Origin: Sporobacter termitidis DSM 10068
GTDB taxonomy: Bacteria; Bacillota; Clostridia; Oscillospirales; Oscillospiraceae
Direction: 5' to 3'
Assembly: GCF_900130065.1 (NCBI RefSeq)
Contig: NZ_FQXV01000001.1
Coordinates: 278,572-342,571, forward strand
DNA: 64,000 bases
Shown here: positions 1 through 7,894 of the stretch, in pieces
Numbering within the stretch: the stretch's first letter is position 1
Layout of the letters: each line of letters opens with the position of its first letter
Program-made: the position numbers and the translations under genes
The notes under the pieces: model-generated
Told to the model about the DNA's origin: nothing
Databases searched by the model: none
The model's input: only the letters and a program-made list of their open reading frames with translations

Positions 1-416
1 TTGACATAGGCAATCGTCTTCCGGCTGTAAAGGTCGACGGCGGTGAGGACCGTCCGCATTTTCAGCGCGGAGATATTCTTGCCCGCTGTCAGCCCCTCAA
101 GATACCGCTCCAGCTTATCTCCCTTTAAAAACCCGGAAAACCTGATCGGATTTCCCCGGAAAAGCTGGACGATGGAGCCCAGGATACCGACGTAATCGCC
201 GTCCACAAGCGTCGAACTGTTATTTGCCAGCTCGATGACCTTCTCCTTCATCTCGCCCGCCGTCATTCCCACAGCGTACAGCCCGGCGATGATGCTCCCC
301 GCGCTTGTGCCGGAGACGGACGAGGGCAGCATGCCCGCTTCTTCCAGCGCGCACATGACGCCGACATGGGCGGCCCCCCGCGCTCCCCCGCCGGAGAGCG
401 CGATTCCAAAGCTCAT
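1..416 (-). CDS. Patatin-like phospholipase, N-terminal part (runs off the left edge)
   Basis: The minus strand from an ATG at 416 reads [20 protein letters not shown] and later GTSAGSI. These are the glycine-rich oxyanion motif (GGGARG) and the nucleophile elbow (GTSAG, Ser nucleophile) of bacterial patatin-like lipid acyl hydrolases (RssA/YchK type). The gene starts after an AGGAGGG ribosome site. About 138 codons are visible; the catalytic Asp of the Ser-Asp dyad would lie beyond the edge. The family hydrolyses acyl esters of membrane lipids in the cytoplasm, but no specific substrate can be inferred. Confidence 0.85.
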   Translation of the reverse strand, partial: MSFGIALSGGGARGAAHVGVMCALEEAGMLPSSVSGTSAGSIIAGLYAVGMTAGEMKEKVIELANNSSTLVDGDYVGILGSIVQLFRGNPIRFSGFLKGDKLERYLEGLTAGKNISALKMRTVLTAVDLYSRKTIAYV

Positions 417-453
417 ATCAAACCCTCCTATGATTATTCATAGGAGATTTATA

Positions 454-951
454 TTATGCCTCGCCGCGGAATTTGCCTGTACACAGCGGAATCTTCGGCC
501 CGGCCGCCGTCCACTTCAATATTTCGACGATATTCCCTTCCGGGTCCGTGGCGTAGACGATATCGAGCTTCCTGCCGTCGGGGTATGTGGCCGTTTCCAT
601 CGTACCGACGGCGCCGCCGCCGGCGTCTAAAAGCGCCCGCAGCGTTTTGGCCACGTCGTCTACGGCAAAGGCAATGTGCGCCAGTCCGCACCTGTTGATC
701 GCCGTGCCGGCGCTGGGGATCGTCTCACCGTACGTAAAAATCTCGAGAGTCGGGGTGTTCTCCTCAAAGCCGGGCAGCGCCAGATGCTCCCCGGTGATGT
801 GAGCGCCCCTGATGCCCGTAATGGCGTCGACCCACGCGCCCTTCAGCTCGCGCTGCTGCCCGATGCTCCGGCATCCGAAGACCTCCTTGTAAAACGCGAT
901 GAGCTTTGCGCTGTCTCTGGCGATGATATTTGTATGGACGTATTTTGTCAT
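454..951 (-). CDS. VOC-family (glyoxalase/bleomycin-resistance fold) protein
   Basis: A 165-residue protein beginning MTKYVHTNIIARDSAKLIAF after a GGAGGAGCGC ribosome site. It has the two beta-alpha-beta-beta-beta modules of the vicinal-oxygen-chelate superfamily: module 1 carries the early His (residue 6) and ends near the TLEIFTYGE strand (Glu ligand), and module 2 has GLAHIAFAVDD and the terminal GNIVEILKW strand. These His/Glu positions are the usual metal ligands. Members include glyoxalase I, dioxygenases and antibiotic-binding proteins; the sequence does not choose between them. It lies upstream of and co-directional with the patatin-like gene, 37 bp away. Confidence 0.85.
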   Translation of the reverse strand: MTKYVHTNIIARDSAKLIAFYKEVFGCRSIGQQRELKGAWVDAITGIRGAHITGEHLALPGFEENTPTLEIFTYGETIPSAGTAINRCGLAHIAFAVDDVAKTLRALLDAGGGAVGTMETATYPDGRKLDIVYATDPEGNIVEILKWTAAGPKIPLCTGKFRGEA

Positions 952-1060
952 GCGCTCCTCCTCAAAATCTATCCACAGGCGTTAAATCTTCTTGTCTGAG
1001 CGGCGTTTCAGCCGCTACCGGCTCAGTATAGTGCATCGCCCCGGTGATGTCAAATTGCAG

Positions 1061-1174
1061 TAAACGCCCCCCGAAGGGGCGTTTACTGCTGCCGATAAAG
1101 CCCAAAGGGCTTTATCGGCAAGGGGCTGCATGCAGGTTTATCCACAGTCTTAAACGCCCCCGAGGGGGCGCTTA
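1061..1174. repeat. Intergenic terminator-flanked repeat, copy A (internally deleted)
   Basis: Two similar GC-rich hairpins, 1061-1085 (arms TAAACGCCCC / GGGGCGTTTA) and 1151-1174, flank a short core of about 65 bp. The core begins with a gccgataaagccc...gggctttatcggc hairpin and ends tttatccacagtct. It matches both ends of the longer copies at 27266-27514 and 13298-13553 but lacks their middle. It lies 3' of the DUF1906 gene, and the right-hand hairpin probably serves as that gene's terminator. Confidence 0.65.
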
Positions 1175-1181
1175 ATTTCGT

Positions 1182-2009
1182 TTATAGTTTATCCAGAAGG
1201 CCGAGCTTATCGAGCGTTTTATAGAGCACTTCCGCCAATGCTTCCCGCGTGAGGCATTGCTCCCAGCCGAAGTTGCCCTTTCCGTCTCCCTCGAAGAGGC
1301 CCGCCGCCTGGAGCTTGGTCACGGCCTGCTCGGCCCAGGCGCTGTGCGCGCCGCCCGTGCCGTCCAGCTCCGTCAGCGATGCCCTCGCCTCGTCAATCGT
1401 CATATTCAAATCACTCCCCGTATCGCTGTAATTCCATAGGCCCGCCTCGCTGTAGGCCTCATCCAGGTCGACGCTGATTCCAGCCGCCGTCTGGCCGTTC
1501 AGATATTGATAGACGGTGGCATGCTCGGAAATCTTGCCGCCCGACCAGGAATAGGTCTGCCAGAAACCGCTGCAGGCGCCCCTGGCCGCCATGGCTTCCA
1601 CCACGGCGTAGCCGCCGTACACGCCGATTTTATAGCCCTCCGTCTGCTGCGCGGCGGCCCTGAGATACGCCTCGACGGTATTCATATCCTTTTGCAAAGC
1701 GTCAAAATCGACAGCAAAAAATATTATCCCGCTTGTGGGCATATTGATTTTCTTCGCCGCCTGCAGCGCCAGCGCGCCGTCCTCAGCGCCGCTGGCGGCG
1801 CCGCCTTTCGCTCTATCCGCCGTTGTTTCAAATACGGAGAGAAGCTTGAACCCGGCATCCGTCAGGATTTTGGCCTCCTCGGCCGACAAATGCTTGCGGT
1901 ATTTTTCCGGCACAAGATACCGGCAGACAAAGCGGTATCCCAGCGCGTAAAGCGCCGCGGCGTCCGTTTTTGTCAGGACTGTGGAGCAATCGATTCCCTT
2001 GATTGCCAT
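1182..2009 (-). CDS. DUF1906 (Rv2525c-like) glycoside-hydrolase-like protein
   Basis: 275 residues, ATG after AAGGAGGCAAGT. Residues 1-190 match the Rv2525c-like glycoside-hydrolase-like TIM-barrel domain (DUF1906): MAIKGIDCSTVL at the start, FFAVDFDA in the middle, GVYGGYAVV and a late DLDEA. Such domains resemble GH25 lysozymes and are linked to peptidoglycan or cell-surface sugars. Residues 205-275 form a second part (WAEQAVTKLQAAGLFEGDGKGN) that resembles an S-layer-homology/peptidoglycan-associated repeat. No signal peptide is visible, so export would need another route, for example a phage-lysin-like role. Repeat copy A lies directly 3' of it. Enzyme activity is inferred only. Confidence 0.75.
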   Translation of the reverse strand: MAIKGIDCSTVLTKTDAAALYALGYRFVCRYLVPEKYRKHLSAEEAKILTDAGFKLLSVFETTADRAKGGAASGAEDGALALQAAKKINMPTSGIIFFAVDFDALQKDMNTVEAYLRAAAQQTEGYKIGVYGGYAVVEAMAARGACSGFWQTYSWSGGKISEHATVYQYLNGQTAAGISVDLDEAYSEAGLWNYSDTGSDLNMTIDEARASLTELDGTGGAHSAWAEQAVTKLQAAGLFEGDGKGNFGWEQCLTREALAEVLYKTLDKLGLLDKL

Positions 2010-2147
2010 ACTTGCCTCCTTTCAGTTGGCAGATACCCTATTGTATGCGCCGGAGGCGCCGTTTGCCGCGGGCAGGGACGGCAGAAAAAAGACTGCCCTG
2101 TAAACAAAACAGGACAGCCCTATATATGAAATATGAACAGATGCCGG

Positions 2148-3110
2148 CTAGCGGCCGACGATTTTCCCGGTCTGTGTGATGTCGAAGCCGGCCGCCTTTT
2201 CGATATCGCGTTTATAGTCGTCCGAGGTCATGATCTCCAGTATCGCCGCGAATTGCGGCTTGTCCATGTCCGATTTCCTGATGATGAGGTCGTAGCACTC
2301 CGTCTGAAGCGGAACAAACGAGACGCCCGCCACGCCCTGGCAGCCCTTCTCGCTGCCCACAGCCACGTCCGCGAGGCCGGCGGAGACCTGGGCCGCAACG
2401 GCGAGATGCGTCTTGAATTCGTTGGCGTAGCCACGGATCGCCTCGCCGGAAAAGCCCATCAGCCGGAGCTTCTCATCCAGCAGGACGCGGGCGCCGCTGC
2501 CCTTTTCCCGGTTGGCGATCGTGATATCCCGCCGCCGCAGGTCCGCCCAGTCCCGAAAGCCCAGCGGGTTCCCCTCCGGGACGTAAAAGCCCGCCCGTCT
2601 CCCGCCGATCCGAACGACGACGGCCGGGATGCCGGGCATCATCTTTTTGACATACGTCACATTGTACGCGTCCTCGTCTCCGTCCCAGAGGTGCGCCGTT
2701 GCCACGTTCACCTTTCCCTGATACAGCGCGTAAATGCCGTTATAGCTGCCAAAATGCGAGCGGTAGATGGGAATACCCTCGTATTTCGTATTGAGATAGC
2801 TCACGAGGATATCCAGAGAGATATCCTGCCCGCAGATAATAAGCTCATTTCCCCGCAGGAGCTCCTCGCTCTGCTGCAGGACAGCATGCCCGTCGGCTTT
2901 GGCCGGCGAATCTGCCGGCGGGGCCGCGTCCTGCCGGTGCCGGCCCATGCTCCGCTTCAGATAGGCGTCGACCTCCAGCCTTGACACCCGCATCTGCTTT
3001 CCGACCTTGGAGCAGTCGAGGTCTCCCCGCTTGATTAGCTCATAAACGGTGTTCCGCGCAATTTTCAGGATATCCGCCACTTCCTGCACATTTAAAAGAT
3101 CGCTTTCCAT
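2148..3110 (-). CDS. One-component regulator: excisionase-type HTH fused to a periplasmic-binding-protein-like domain
   Basis: About 320 residues. I chose the ATG at 3110, preceded by GGAGG at 11 nt; an in-frame GTG at 3143 would add 11 residues. The N-terminus (residues 1-55: LLNVQEVADILKIARNTVYE) is a MerR/excisionase-type helix-turn-helix. Residues 80-320 resemble type-2 substrate-binding proteins of the PBP-like superfamily (PF12727 type; for example ICGQDISLDILVSYLN and VAAQVSAGLADVAVGSEKG), without a signal peptide, so the domain is cytosolic. Such fusions often sit beside molybdate or tungstate transport genes. The gene is divergent from modA across 467 bp, so it probably senses an oxyanion or related ligand and controls modABC. 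The ligand is inference. Confidence 0.8.
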   Translation of the reverse strand: MESDLLNVQEVADILKIARNTVYELIKRGDLDCSKVGKQMRVSRLEVDAYLKRSMGRHRQDAAPPADSPAKADGHAVLQQSEELLRGNELIICGQDISLDILVSYLNTKYEGIPIYRSHFGSYNGIYALYQGKVNVATAHLWDGDEDAYNVTYVKKMMPGIPAVVVRIGGRRAGFYVPEGNPLGFRDWADLRRRDITIANREKGSGARVLLDEKLRLMGFSGEAIRGYANEFKTHLAVAAQVSAGLADVAVGSEKGCQGVAGVSFVPLQTECYDLIIRKSDMDKPQFAAILEIMTSDDYKRDIEKAAGFDITQTGKIVGR

Positions 3111-3577
3111 GGGCGATGCCGCCTCCGTTCTCGATAATACCACACGCCGCCTGCGCCCTCCGGCGCAAGACCTTTAAAGCTTCAGCGCTCACATGCGCGA
3201 TATAGTGAATTCTCAGAAATCATTATATCATTTTTCGGCGCTGTGTAAATGCCGCCGGGCCTCAGGCTGTACTATGCTACAGAATAGTTGCCAAATTAAC
3301 ACCGAATTCAAAACAGTTTGCACATTGCTTTTTTCACTGCAAGCATTTAACATAAATTTGACTTGGCGATTCGTTAATAAACGTCAACCCATTCTCGCGC
3401 CAGCGTATATAAACATGACGAAACGACACAAAATGAATTGTAGCGGTTTATTCTTCACACGGCGACATCATAATTATACTCGTGAAGGAACGGTACAAAG
3501 CATTTCAAGCTGCCCAATTCGCGTGAAAAATGAATTGCGCTGAGATTGAAAGTCATTTATTATTGGAGGATAAGATT
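3111..3577. promoter_or_regulatory. Divergent control region between the HTH-PBP regulator and modA
   Basis: A 467-bp AT-rich stretch without a convincing gene. It must hold the promoters of both divergent units. A GGAGGA ribosome site at 3565-3570 fixes the modA start at 3578. Several short dyads occur (for example around GTTAATAAAC near 3373), but none is clear enough to name as the operator, and I see no molybdenum-cofactor riboswitch. Confidence 0.4.
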
Positions 3578-4411
3578 ATGAAAAAGCTACTGTCACTATG
3601 TCTGGCGCTCGTACTCGCATTTGCCCTGTTTGGCTGCGGAACACCCACGGCGCCGTCAGAGAGTCCTTCGGCTTCCCAGCCGGCATCCACCGCATCAGCG
3701 TCCCCGAGTTCGGGTGCGGCGGCCAATCTCACGATTCTTGCCGCCGCGAGCCTGACACAGCCGCTGGACGACATCATCGCCGCCTATAAAACCGTGGCGC
3801 CGAATGTCACGATCACCCCCAGCTACGCTTCCAGCGGCGCGCTGCAGACACAGATCGAGCAGGGCGCCCCCGCCGATATCTTCTTCTCCGCGGCAACGAA
3901 ACAGATGGACGCGCTCGATCAGGGGGGGCTCATCGTCACCTCGTCCAAGGTTGACCTGCTGAAAAACGAAATCGTGCTCATCGTCCCCAAGGATGCGCCC
4001 GTCAAGGTCGGCGGCTTTGGCGACGTGGCCACGGACGCCGTCAGCAAGATCGCCCTGGGCGATCCCAAGAGCGTGCCCGCCGGCCAGTACGCGCAGGATA
4101 CGTTCAATTATCTCAATCTGTGGGACACGGTCAGCGCCAAGGCGACGTACGGCTCCGACGTCAAGCAGGTCCTCTCCTGGGTCGATTCCGGCAACGTGGA
4201 CTGCGGCATCGTCTATAAAACAGACGCCCTGACGGACGAAAACGTCAAGGTCATCGCCGAGGCGCCGAACGGGAGCCACACGCCTGTCGTCTATCCGCTC
4301 GCCATCGTCAAGGCCAGCACCAACCAGGACGCGGCCGCCGCTTTCATCAAATATCTGCAGTCCGACGACGCTCTGTCTGTGTTCGATAAATATGGCTTTG
4401 TGACAAAATAA
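3578..4411 (+). CDS. modA: Molybdate ABC transporter substrate-binding lipoprotein
   Basis: 277 residues from the ATG after GGAGGATAAGATT. Residues 1-20 are a lipoprotein signal peptide with lipobox LFGC (Cys20), followed by a Ser/Pro/Ala linker. The mature part has ModA hallmarks: NLTILAAASLTQPLDDIIAA, the ASSGALQTQIEQGAPADIFF strand-loop, and a C-terminal DAAAAFIKYLQSDDA. It captures molybdate (or tungstate) outside the membrane and delivers it to ModBC. It is the first gene of modABC, 24 bp upstream of modB. The molybdate supplies both formate dehydrogenases in this window (inference). Confidence 0.95.
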   Translation: MKKLLSLCLALVLAFALFGCGTPTAPSESPSASQPASTASASPSSGAAANLTILAAASLTQPLDDIIAAYKTVAPNVTITPSYASSGALQTQIEQGAPADIFFSAATKQMDALDQGGLIVTSSKVDLLKNEIVLIVPKDAPVKVGGFGDVATDAVSKIALGDPKSVPAGQYAQDTFNYLNLWDTVSAKATYGSDVKQVLSWVDSGNVDCGIVYKTDALTDENVKVIAEAPNGSHTPVVYPLAIVKASTNQDAAAAFIKYLQSDDALSVFDKYGFVTK

Positions 4412-4435
4412 AAATCAATTTCGTGGGGTGGGACT

Positions 4436-5134
4436 TTGGATTATTCTCCGCTGTGGATTTCGCTGCGCACGGCGCTCGTGGCGACGGTATTCGCCGTCAT
4501 TATCGGGATCGTCGCCGCCTATTATGTCATCAGGCTCGGCAGGCTCCTCAAGGGCATTGCCGACGGCATCCTGACGCTGCCCATGGTCCTGCCCCCCACC
4601 GTCGTCGGCTTCTTCCTGCTTGTCTTTTTCGGGATTCACGGCCCCGCCGGCCGGTTCTTCCTGGCCGTCTTCCATGAGAGAATCGTCTTCTCCTGGTACG
4701 CGCCCATCATCGCCTCGACGGTGGTCGCCTTTCCCCTTATGTACCGCACCATGCGCGGAGCGTTTGAGCAGTTTGACCAAACGCTCGTTTACGCGGCCCA
4801 GACGCTGGGGCTCAGCAACACCTTTATTTTCTGGCGGATCATTCTGCCGGGCAGCCGTTACAGCATGATCGCCGGGACGGTGCTGGCCTTTGCCAGAGGT
4901 CTTGGGGAATTCGGCGCCACCATCATGCTGGCCGGAAATCTCCCCGGCAAGACGACGACGCTCTCCGTTGCCGTCTACGCGGCGATGGCCGCCGGAGACA
5001 ATGCGCTGGCCTACAAATACGTGCTCATCGACCTCGTCATTTCCTTTGCCGTCATGCTGGTCATGAACCTGGTGACGGGCGAGCCGTCGCGGCGCCGGCG
5101 CAAAAACATCCCTGCGGCGAAGGGGGGCATTTAA
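4436..5134 (+). CDS. modB: Molybdate ABC transporter permease
   Basis: 232 residues from a TTG start after GTGGGGTGGGAC; no better ATG exists nearby. It has five to six hydrophobic segments (first at about residues 9-31, LRTALVATVFAVIIGIVAAYY) and the binding-protein-dependent permease EAA-type loop QTLGLSNTFIFWRIILPGSR followed by ARGLGEFGATIMLAGN, typical of ModB. It forms the membrane channel of ModABC. Its stop is directly followed by the modC start codon, implying translational coupling. Confidence 0.95.
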   Translation: MDYSPLWISLRTALVATVFAVIIGIVAAYYVIRLGRLLKGIADGILTLPMVLPPTVVGFFLLVFFGIHGPAGRFFLAVFHERIVFSWYAPIIASTVVAFPLMYRTMRGAFEQFDQTLVYAAQTLGLSNTFIFWRIILPGSRYSMIAGTVLAFARGLGEFGATIMLAGNLPGKTTTLSVAVYAAMAAGDNALAYKYVLIDLVISFAVMLVMNLVTGEPSRRRRKNIPAAKGGI

Positions 5135-6190
5135 TTGTCCCTCGAAATAGATATCAAAAAAACATGGCCGGGCTTCAGGCTCGACGTCCGTTTCAAGGCG
5201 GAGCGCGAAATCGTCGGCTTTCTCGGCGCCTCCGGCAGCGGCAAGAGCATGACGCTCAAATGCATCGCCGGTATCGTCCGGCCCGACGAGGGCGTCATCA
5301 TAGCGGACGGCGTGCCGCTCTTTGACTCCGACAAAAAAATAAACGTCCCGCCCCGGCGCCGCGAAACGGGCTATATGTTCCAGAATGCCGCGTTGTTTCC
5401 GAATATGACGGCCCGGCAAAACGTCCTGTGCGCGGCCAAGGGCATGCCAGACCGCAGCCGGAAGCTTAACAGGGTCAAGGAGCTGTTCTCCATCATGGGC
5501 CTCGACGGCCTCCAGGACCGCTACCCCGCCGAGCTCTCCGGCGGACAGCAGCAGCGCGTCGCTCTGGCGCGCATTTTGATGTCGGAGCCGAACGTCCTCA
5601 TGCTGGACGAGCCATTTTCCGCCCTGGACAGCTATCTGCGCTGGCAGCTGGAACAGGAGCTCGCCGTGATTTTAGGCGAGTTCGGCGGTACCTCCCTCTT
5701 CGTCTCCCACAACAGGGACGAGGTGTACAGGCTGTGCCACCGCGTGGCCGTCGTGTCCCGCGGTACCCTCGTCGCCGACGGCGACAAGTGGGAGCTGTTC
5801 AACGACCCCAGGTCCTACGACGCCTGCCTCCTCACCGGCTGCAAGAACATCTCCCCCGCCGGACCCGTTTCCGACAGGACAATCGCGGCCGGCGACTGGG
5901 ACATGACGCTGGAGTGCGGCGGCAAGCCCGCCGGAGATGTCAAATACGTCGGCATCCGCGCCCACGACATCGTCCTCACCGATGCCTGCGACCTCCCGAA
6001 CTGCTTTGAATTCGAGGCCGTCAGCACCCTCCGGGACACCTTCAGCTACATTCTCCTGATTCGTAAAGCAGGCTCGAACGCCGCCAAAACGCTGCGCCTT
6101 GAAATGAGCCGCGAAAAGTACGAATCGCTGAAAACACTGCCTCGCTACGTTCAGCTTCCCCCGGAAAAGCTCTTGCTGCTGGATAAATAA
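5135..6190 (+). CDS. modC: Molybdate ABC transporter ATP-binding protein
   Basis: 351 residues from a TTG start immediately after the modB stop, with an AAGGGGGG ribosome site inside modB. Walker A GASGSGKS (31-38), Q-loop MFQNAALFPN, signature LSGGQQQR (134-141) and Walker B VLMLDEP (154-160) show a complete ABC ATPase. The C-terminal third (about 240-351) matches the position of the MOP/TOBE-type regulatory domain of ModC but is divergent. It energises molybdate import on the cytoplasmic side. The operon ends at the strong hairpin at 6201-6238. Confidence 0.93.
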   Translation: MSLEIDIKKTWPGFRLDVRFKAEREIVGFLGASGSGKSMTLKCIAGIVRPDEGVIIADGVPLFDSDKKINVPPRRRETGYMFQNAALFPNMTARQNVLCAAKGMPDRSRKLNRVKELFSIMGLDGLQDRYPAELSGGQQQRVALARILMSEPNVLMLDEPFSALDSYLRWQLEQELAVILGEFGGTSLFVSHNRDEVYRLCHRVAVVSRGTLVADGDKWELFNDPRSYDACLLTGCKNISPAGPVSDRTIAAGDWDMTLECGGKPAGDVKYVGIRAHDIVLTDACDLPNCFEFEAVSTLRDTFSYILLIRKAGSNAAKTLRLEMSREKYESLKTLPRYVQLPPEKLLLLDK

Positions 6191-6200
6191 CGCCCATGTA

Positions 6201-6238
6201 AAAGAGGCTGCCCTTCAATTTGAGGGCAGCCTCTTTTA
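6201..6238. terminator. Bidirectional rho-independent terminator between modC and the GNAT gene
   Basis: Arms AAAGAGGCTGCCCT (6201-6214) and AGGGCAGCCTCTTT (6223-6236) close a short AT-rich loop and are followed by T residues on the plus strand and, because the stem begins with A residues, on the minus strand too. It ends the convergent modABC and GNAT units. Confidence 0.9.
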
Positions 6239-6247
6239 TTGTCAATC

Positions 6248-6736
6248 TCAGCCTTCCGTCTTTTGATACGCAAATCTCGGCGAGCCATCGGGGAGGTAGA
6301 TGACGCCGCAGTAAGTGAAACCACATTTTGTGAGCAGACCGCGCATCGGCAGGTTGTCCTCGTGGGTGTCGACACGGACATTGCCGCATTTTTGCAGGCA
6401 CCAGTCGAGGCAAAAGGCGGCAACGCCCTTTTGATGGATGGCCACGGCGATGCGGTGGACTGTGCCGTAGGGGTTTTCATTGAGCCACCTGCCGTCGTAA
6501 ATCTCTTTATACGTCGGGTCCTCGCCTGTGACGAGGCTGAAAACAGCGGCGATTCTGCCGCCGTCCATGCAGATGTGGCTGAAGCCGTTTCTGATGTCCT
6601 CCAGGACGAGACCCTCTCCGGGGTAACCGTTGACCCACTGGGCCATGTTGCCGCTTGTCCTCATATAATCGCGCGCCCTGTCGTAGATATCCATGATATC
6701 CTTAAGCTCGGATGGCGCGGCCTGCCGTATGAACAC
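6248..6736 (-). CDS. GNAT-family N-acetyltransferase
   Basis: 162 residues. I chose the GTG at 6736 because GGAG lies 8 nt upstream and the protein then starts MFIRQAAPSELKDIMDIYDR, the usual first strand and helix of GNAT enzymes. Later features are IAAVFSLVTGEDPTY (beta-4), VHRIAVAIHQKGVAAF (acetyl-CoA pyrophosphate loop region, degenerate) and VDTHEDNLPMRGLLTKCGF, the characteristic beta5-alpha4 segment. It transfers an acetyl group from acetyl-CoA to an unknown amine. It is convergent with modC. Confidence 0.85.
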   Translation of the reverse strand: MFIRQAAPSELKDIMDIYDRARDYMRTSGNMAQWVNGYPGEGLVLEDIRNGFSHICMDGGRIAAVFSLVTGEDPTYKEIYDGRWLNENPYGTVHRIAVAIHQKGVAAFCLDWCLQKCGNVRVDTHEDNLPMRGLLTKCGFTYCGVIYLPDGSPRFAYQKTEG

Positions 6737-6853
6737 TGCTCGTACTCCTTTATTTATAAATATCCAATCCGATAATAGCACAAAAGCAAAAAATATAAAA
6801 TCGGCGGGCGATTCGTGCATCACCCCTACAAAGAGTCATGTCGCGCTCCGTAG

Positions 6854-6872
6854 GGGCGATCTGCGATCGCCC
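6854..6872. terminator. Perfect hairpin downstream of fdhD (first copy)
   Basis: GGGCGATC, TGC, GATCGCCC form an 8-bp perfect stem with a 3-nt loop between fdhD and the GNAT gene. It may end the formate dehydrogenase operon, although the T tract after it on the minus strand is poor. A related sequence GGGCGAT recurs near 6806, so it may be part of a small palindromic repeat. Confidence 0.45.
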
Positions 6873-6889
6873 GTCTTTATTGCAATAGT

Positions 6890-7723
6890 TCAGATCGCCA
6901 CTTTCTCCGCGCGGCACGGCGTGGCTTCCATCAGCCTGTCGGCGCCGCTGTAGACGTAGCCTGTGTCGCTCCTGGCGTAGCCCAGCAGCGTGATGTTGTA
7001 CTGATTGGCCAGCTTGACGGCCGCCGTGGACGGCGTAGACTTGGAGACGATGACCGGCGCGCCCAGCCGGATGACCTTCGTCATGATTTCTGAGGTCACT
7101 CTGCCGCTGATAAAGACGATGCCGTCTTCCGCCAGCGCCATTTTCCCCTCCTTGAGGAGCGTCCCGGTCACCTTGTCAAAGCAGTTGTGCCGGCCGATGT
7201 CCTCGCTGAACACAGAGTACCCCGGCGTATAAAAGAGCAGACTGTGCACGCCGCCGATCTCCCGGAAGAGCTCGGACTGTCCGGCGAAGTCCCGCATCCG
7301 GCCCATGATGTCCTCCAGCGAGAACCGGCCGGCGCTTTCCGCCTTTTTAAACTGGCTCCGCTTCAAGGGATTGATATACGTGTAGCATTTGCCGCAGCCG
7401 GCGGTGATGCTGCGGAGGCTCTCCTGCCTTTTGACGGAGATGCCCTCCTTCAGCCGCACCATGACGGCCATGGCCCTCTCGTTATAGCAGACCTCTTCGA
7501 TGTCGTCAAAGCTGTTGATCACGCCCTCGCTGTACAGAAAACCGACGGCAAGCTCCTCCTGCTGCCTGTTGAGGCAGAGCATAGAGACCATTTCCATGCC
7601 GTTGATATAGATTTTCAGGGAAATCTCGGCGATAACCGGCTTGCAGACCTCCTGCAGCGTATACGCGCCGTCCTCCCTGCTGATTTTCAGCACCTCAAAT
7701 TCTTCGAAGATTTTATCTTCCAT
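6890..7723 (-). CDS. fdhD: Formate dehydrogenase accessory sulfurtransferase FdhD (copy 1)
   Basis: 277 residues from the ATG at 7723, chosen because the paralogue at 32298-33137 starts at the same position (MEDxIFEEFxVLKIS). In-frame TTG/ATG starts lie 5 and 2 codons upstream. The key motif is SITAGCGKCYTYINP, whose CxxC cysteines relay sulfur; FdhD passes sulfur from a cysteine desulfurase to the bis-MGD molybdenum cofactor before insertion into formate dehydrogenase. EDIGRHNCFDKVTG and FISGRVTSEIMTK are further conserved FdhD blocks. It is the last gene of the nuoE-nuoF-fdhA-fdhD unit, separated from fdhA by the palindromic element at 7763-7889. Confidence 0.95.
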   Translation of the reverse strand: MEDKIFEEFEVLKISREDGAYTLQEVCKPVIAEISLKIYINGMEMVSMLCLNRQQEELAVGFLYSEGVINSFDDIEEVCYNERAMAVMVRLKEGISVKRQESLRSITAGCGKCYTYINPLKRSQFKKAESAGRFSLEDIMGRMRDFAGQSELFREIGGVHSLLFYTPGYSVFSEDIGRHNCFDKVTGTLLKEGKMALAEDGIVFISGRVTSEIMTKVIRLGAPVIVSKSTPSTAAVKLANQYNITLLGYARSDTGYVYSGADRLMEATPCRAEKVAI

Positions 7724-7762
7724 GATCATCAAGTCCAATCGAAAGGGGATTTTAAGAACTGT

Positions 7763-7889
7763 GCCGGCTGTCTCAAGGCCCGGTGAACGGGACGCCGGGG
7801 GCGGCGCCCCCTACAGGATATGCCGGCATATGATGCGGCGTACTTGCAGGGTGCGTCTCCGGCCGTCCGGGCGCTTTGAGACAACCGGC
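7763..7889. repeat. 127-bp palindrome-rich element with terminal inverted repeats
   Basis: The ends are inverted repeats: gccggctgtctcaaggcccgg at 7763-7783 and its near-complement at 7867-7889. Inside are a GGGGGC/GCCCCC hairpin and the palindrome ATATGCCGGCATAT. It fills most of the gap between fdhA and fdhD. It shares no visible sequence with the terminator-flanked repeat family and may be a second small mobile or REP-like element, or a processing or partial-termination site within the operon. Confidence 0.6.
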
Positions 7890-7894
7890 GTATT

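Noticed and set aside
3193-3543. 117-codon plus-strand open frame upstream of modA
   Set aside because: It has no ribosome site, runs into the modA leader and has no protein-like pattern; the region is better seen as regulatory.
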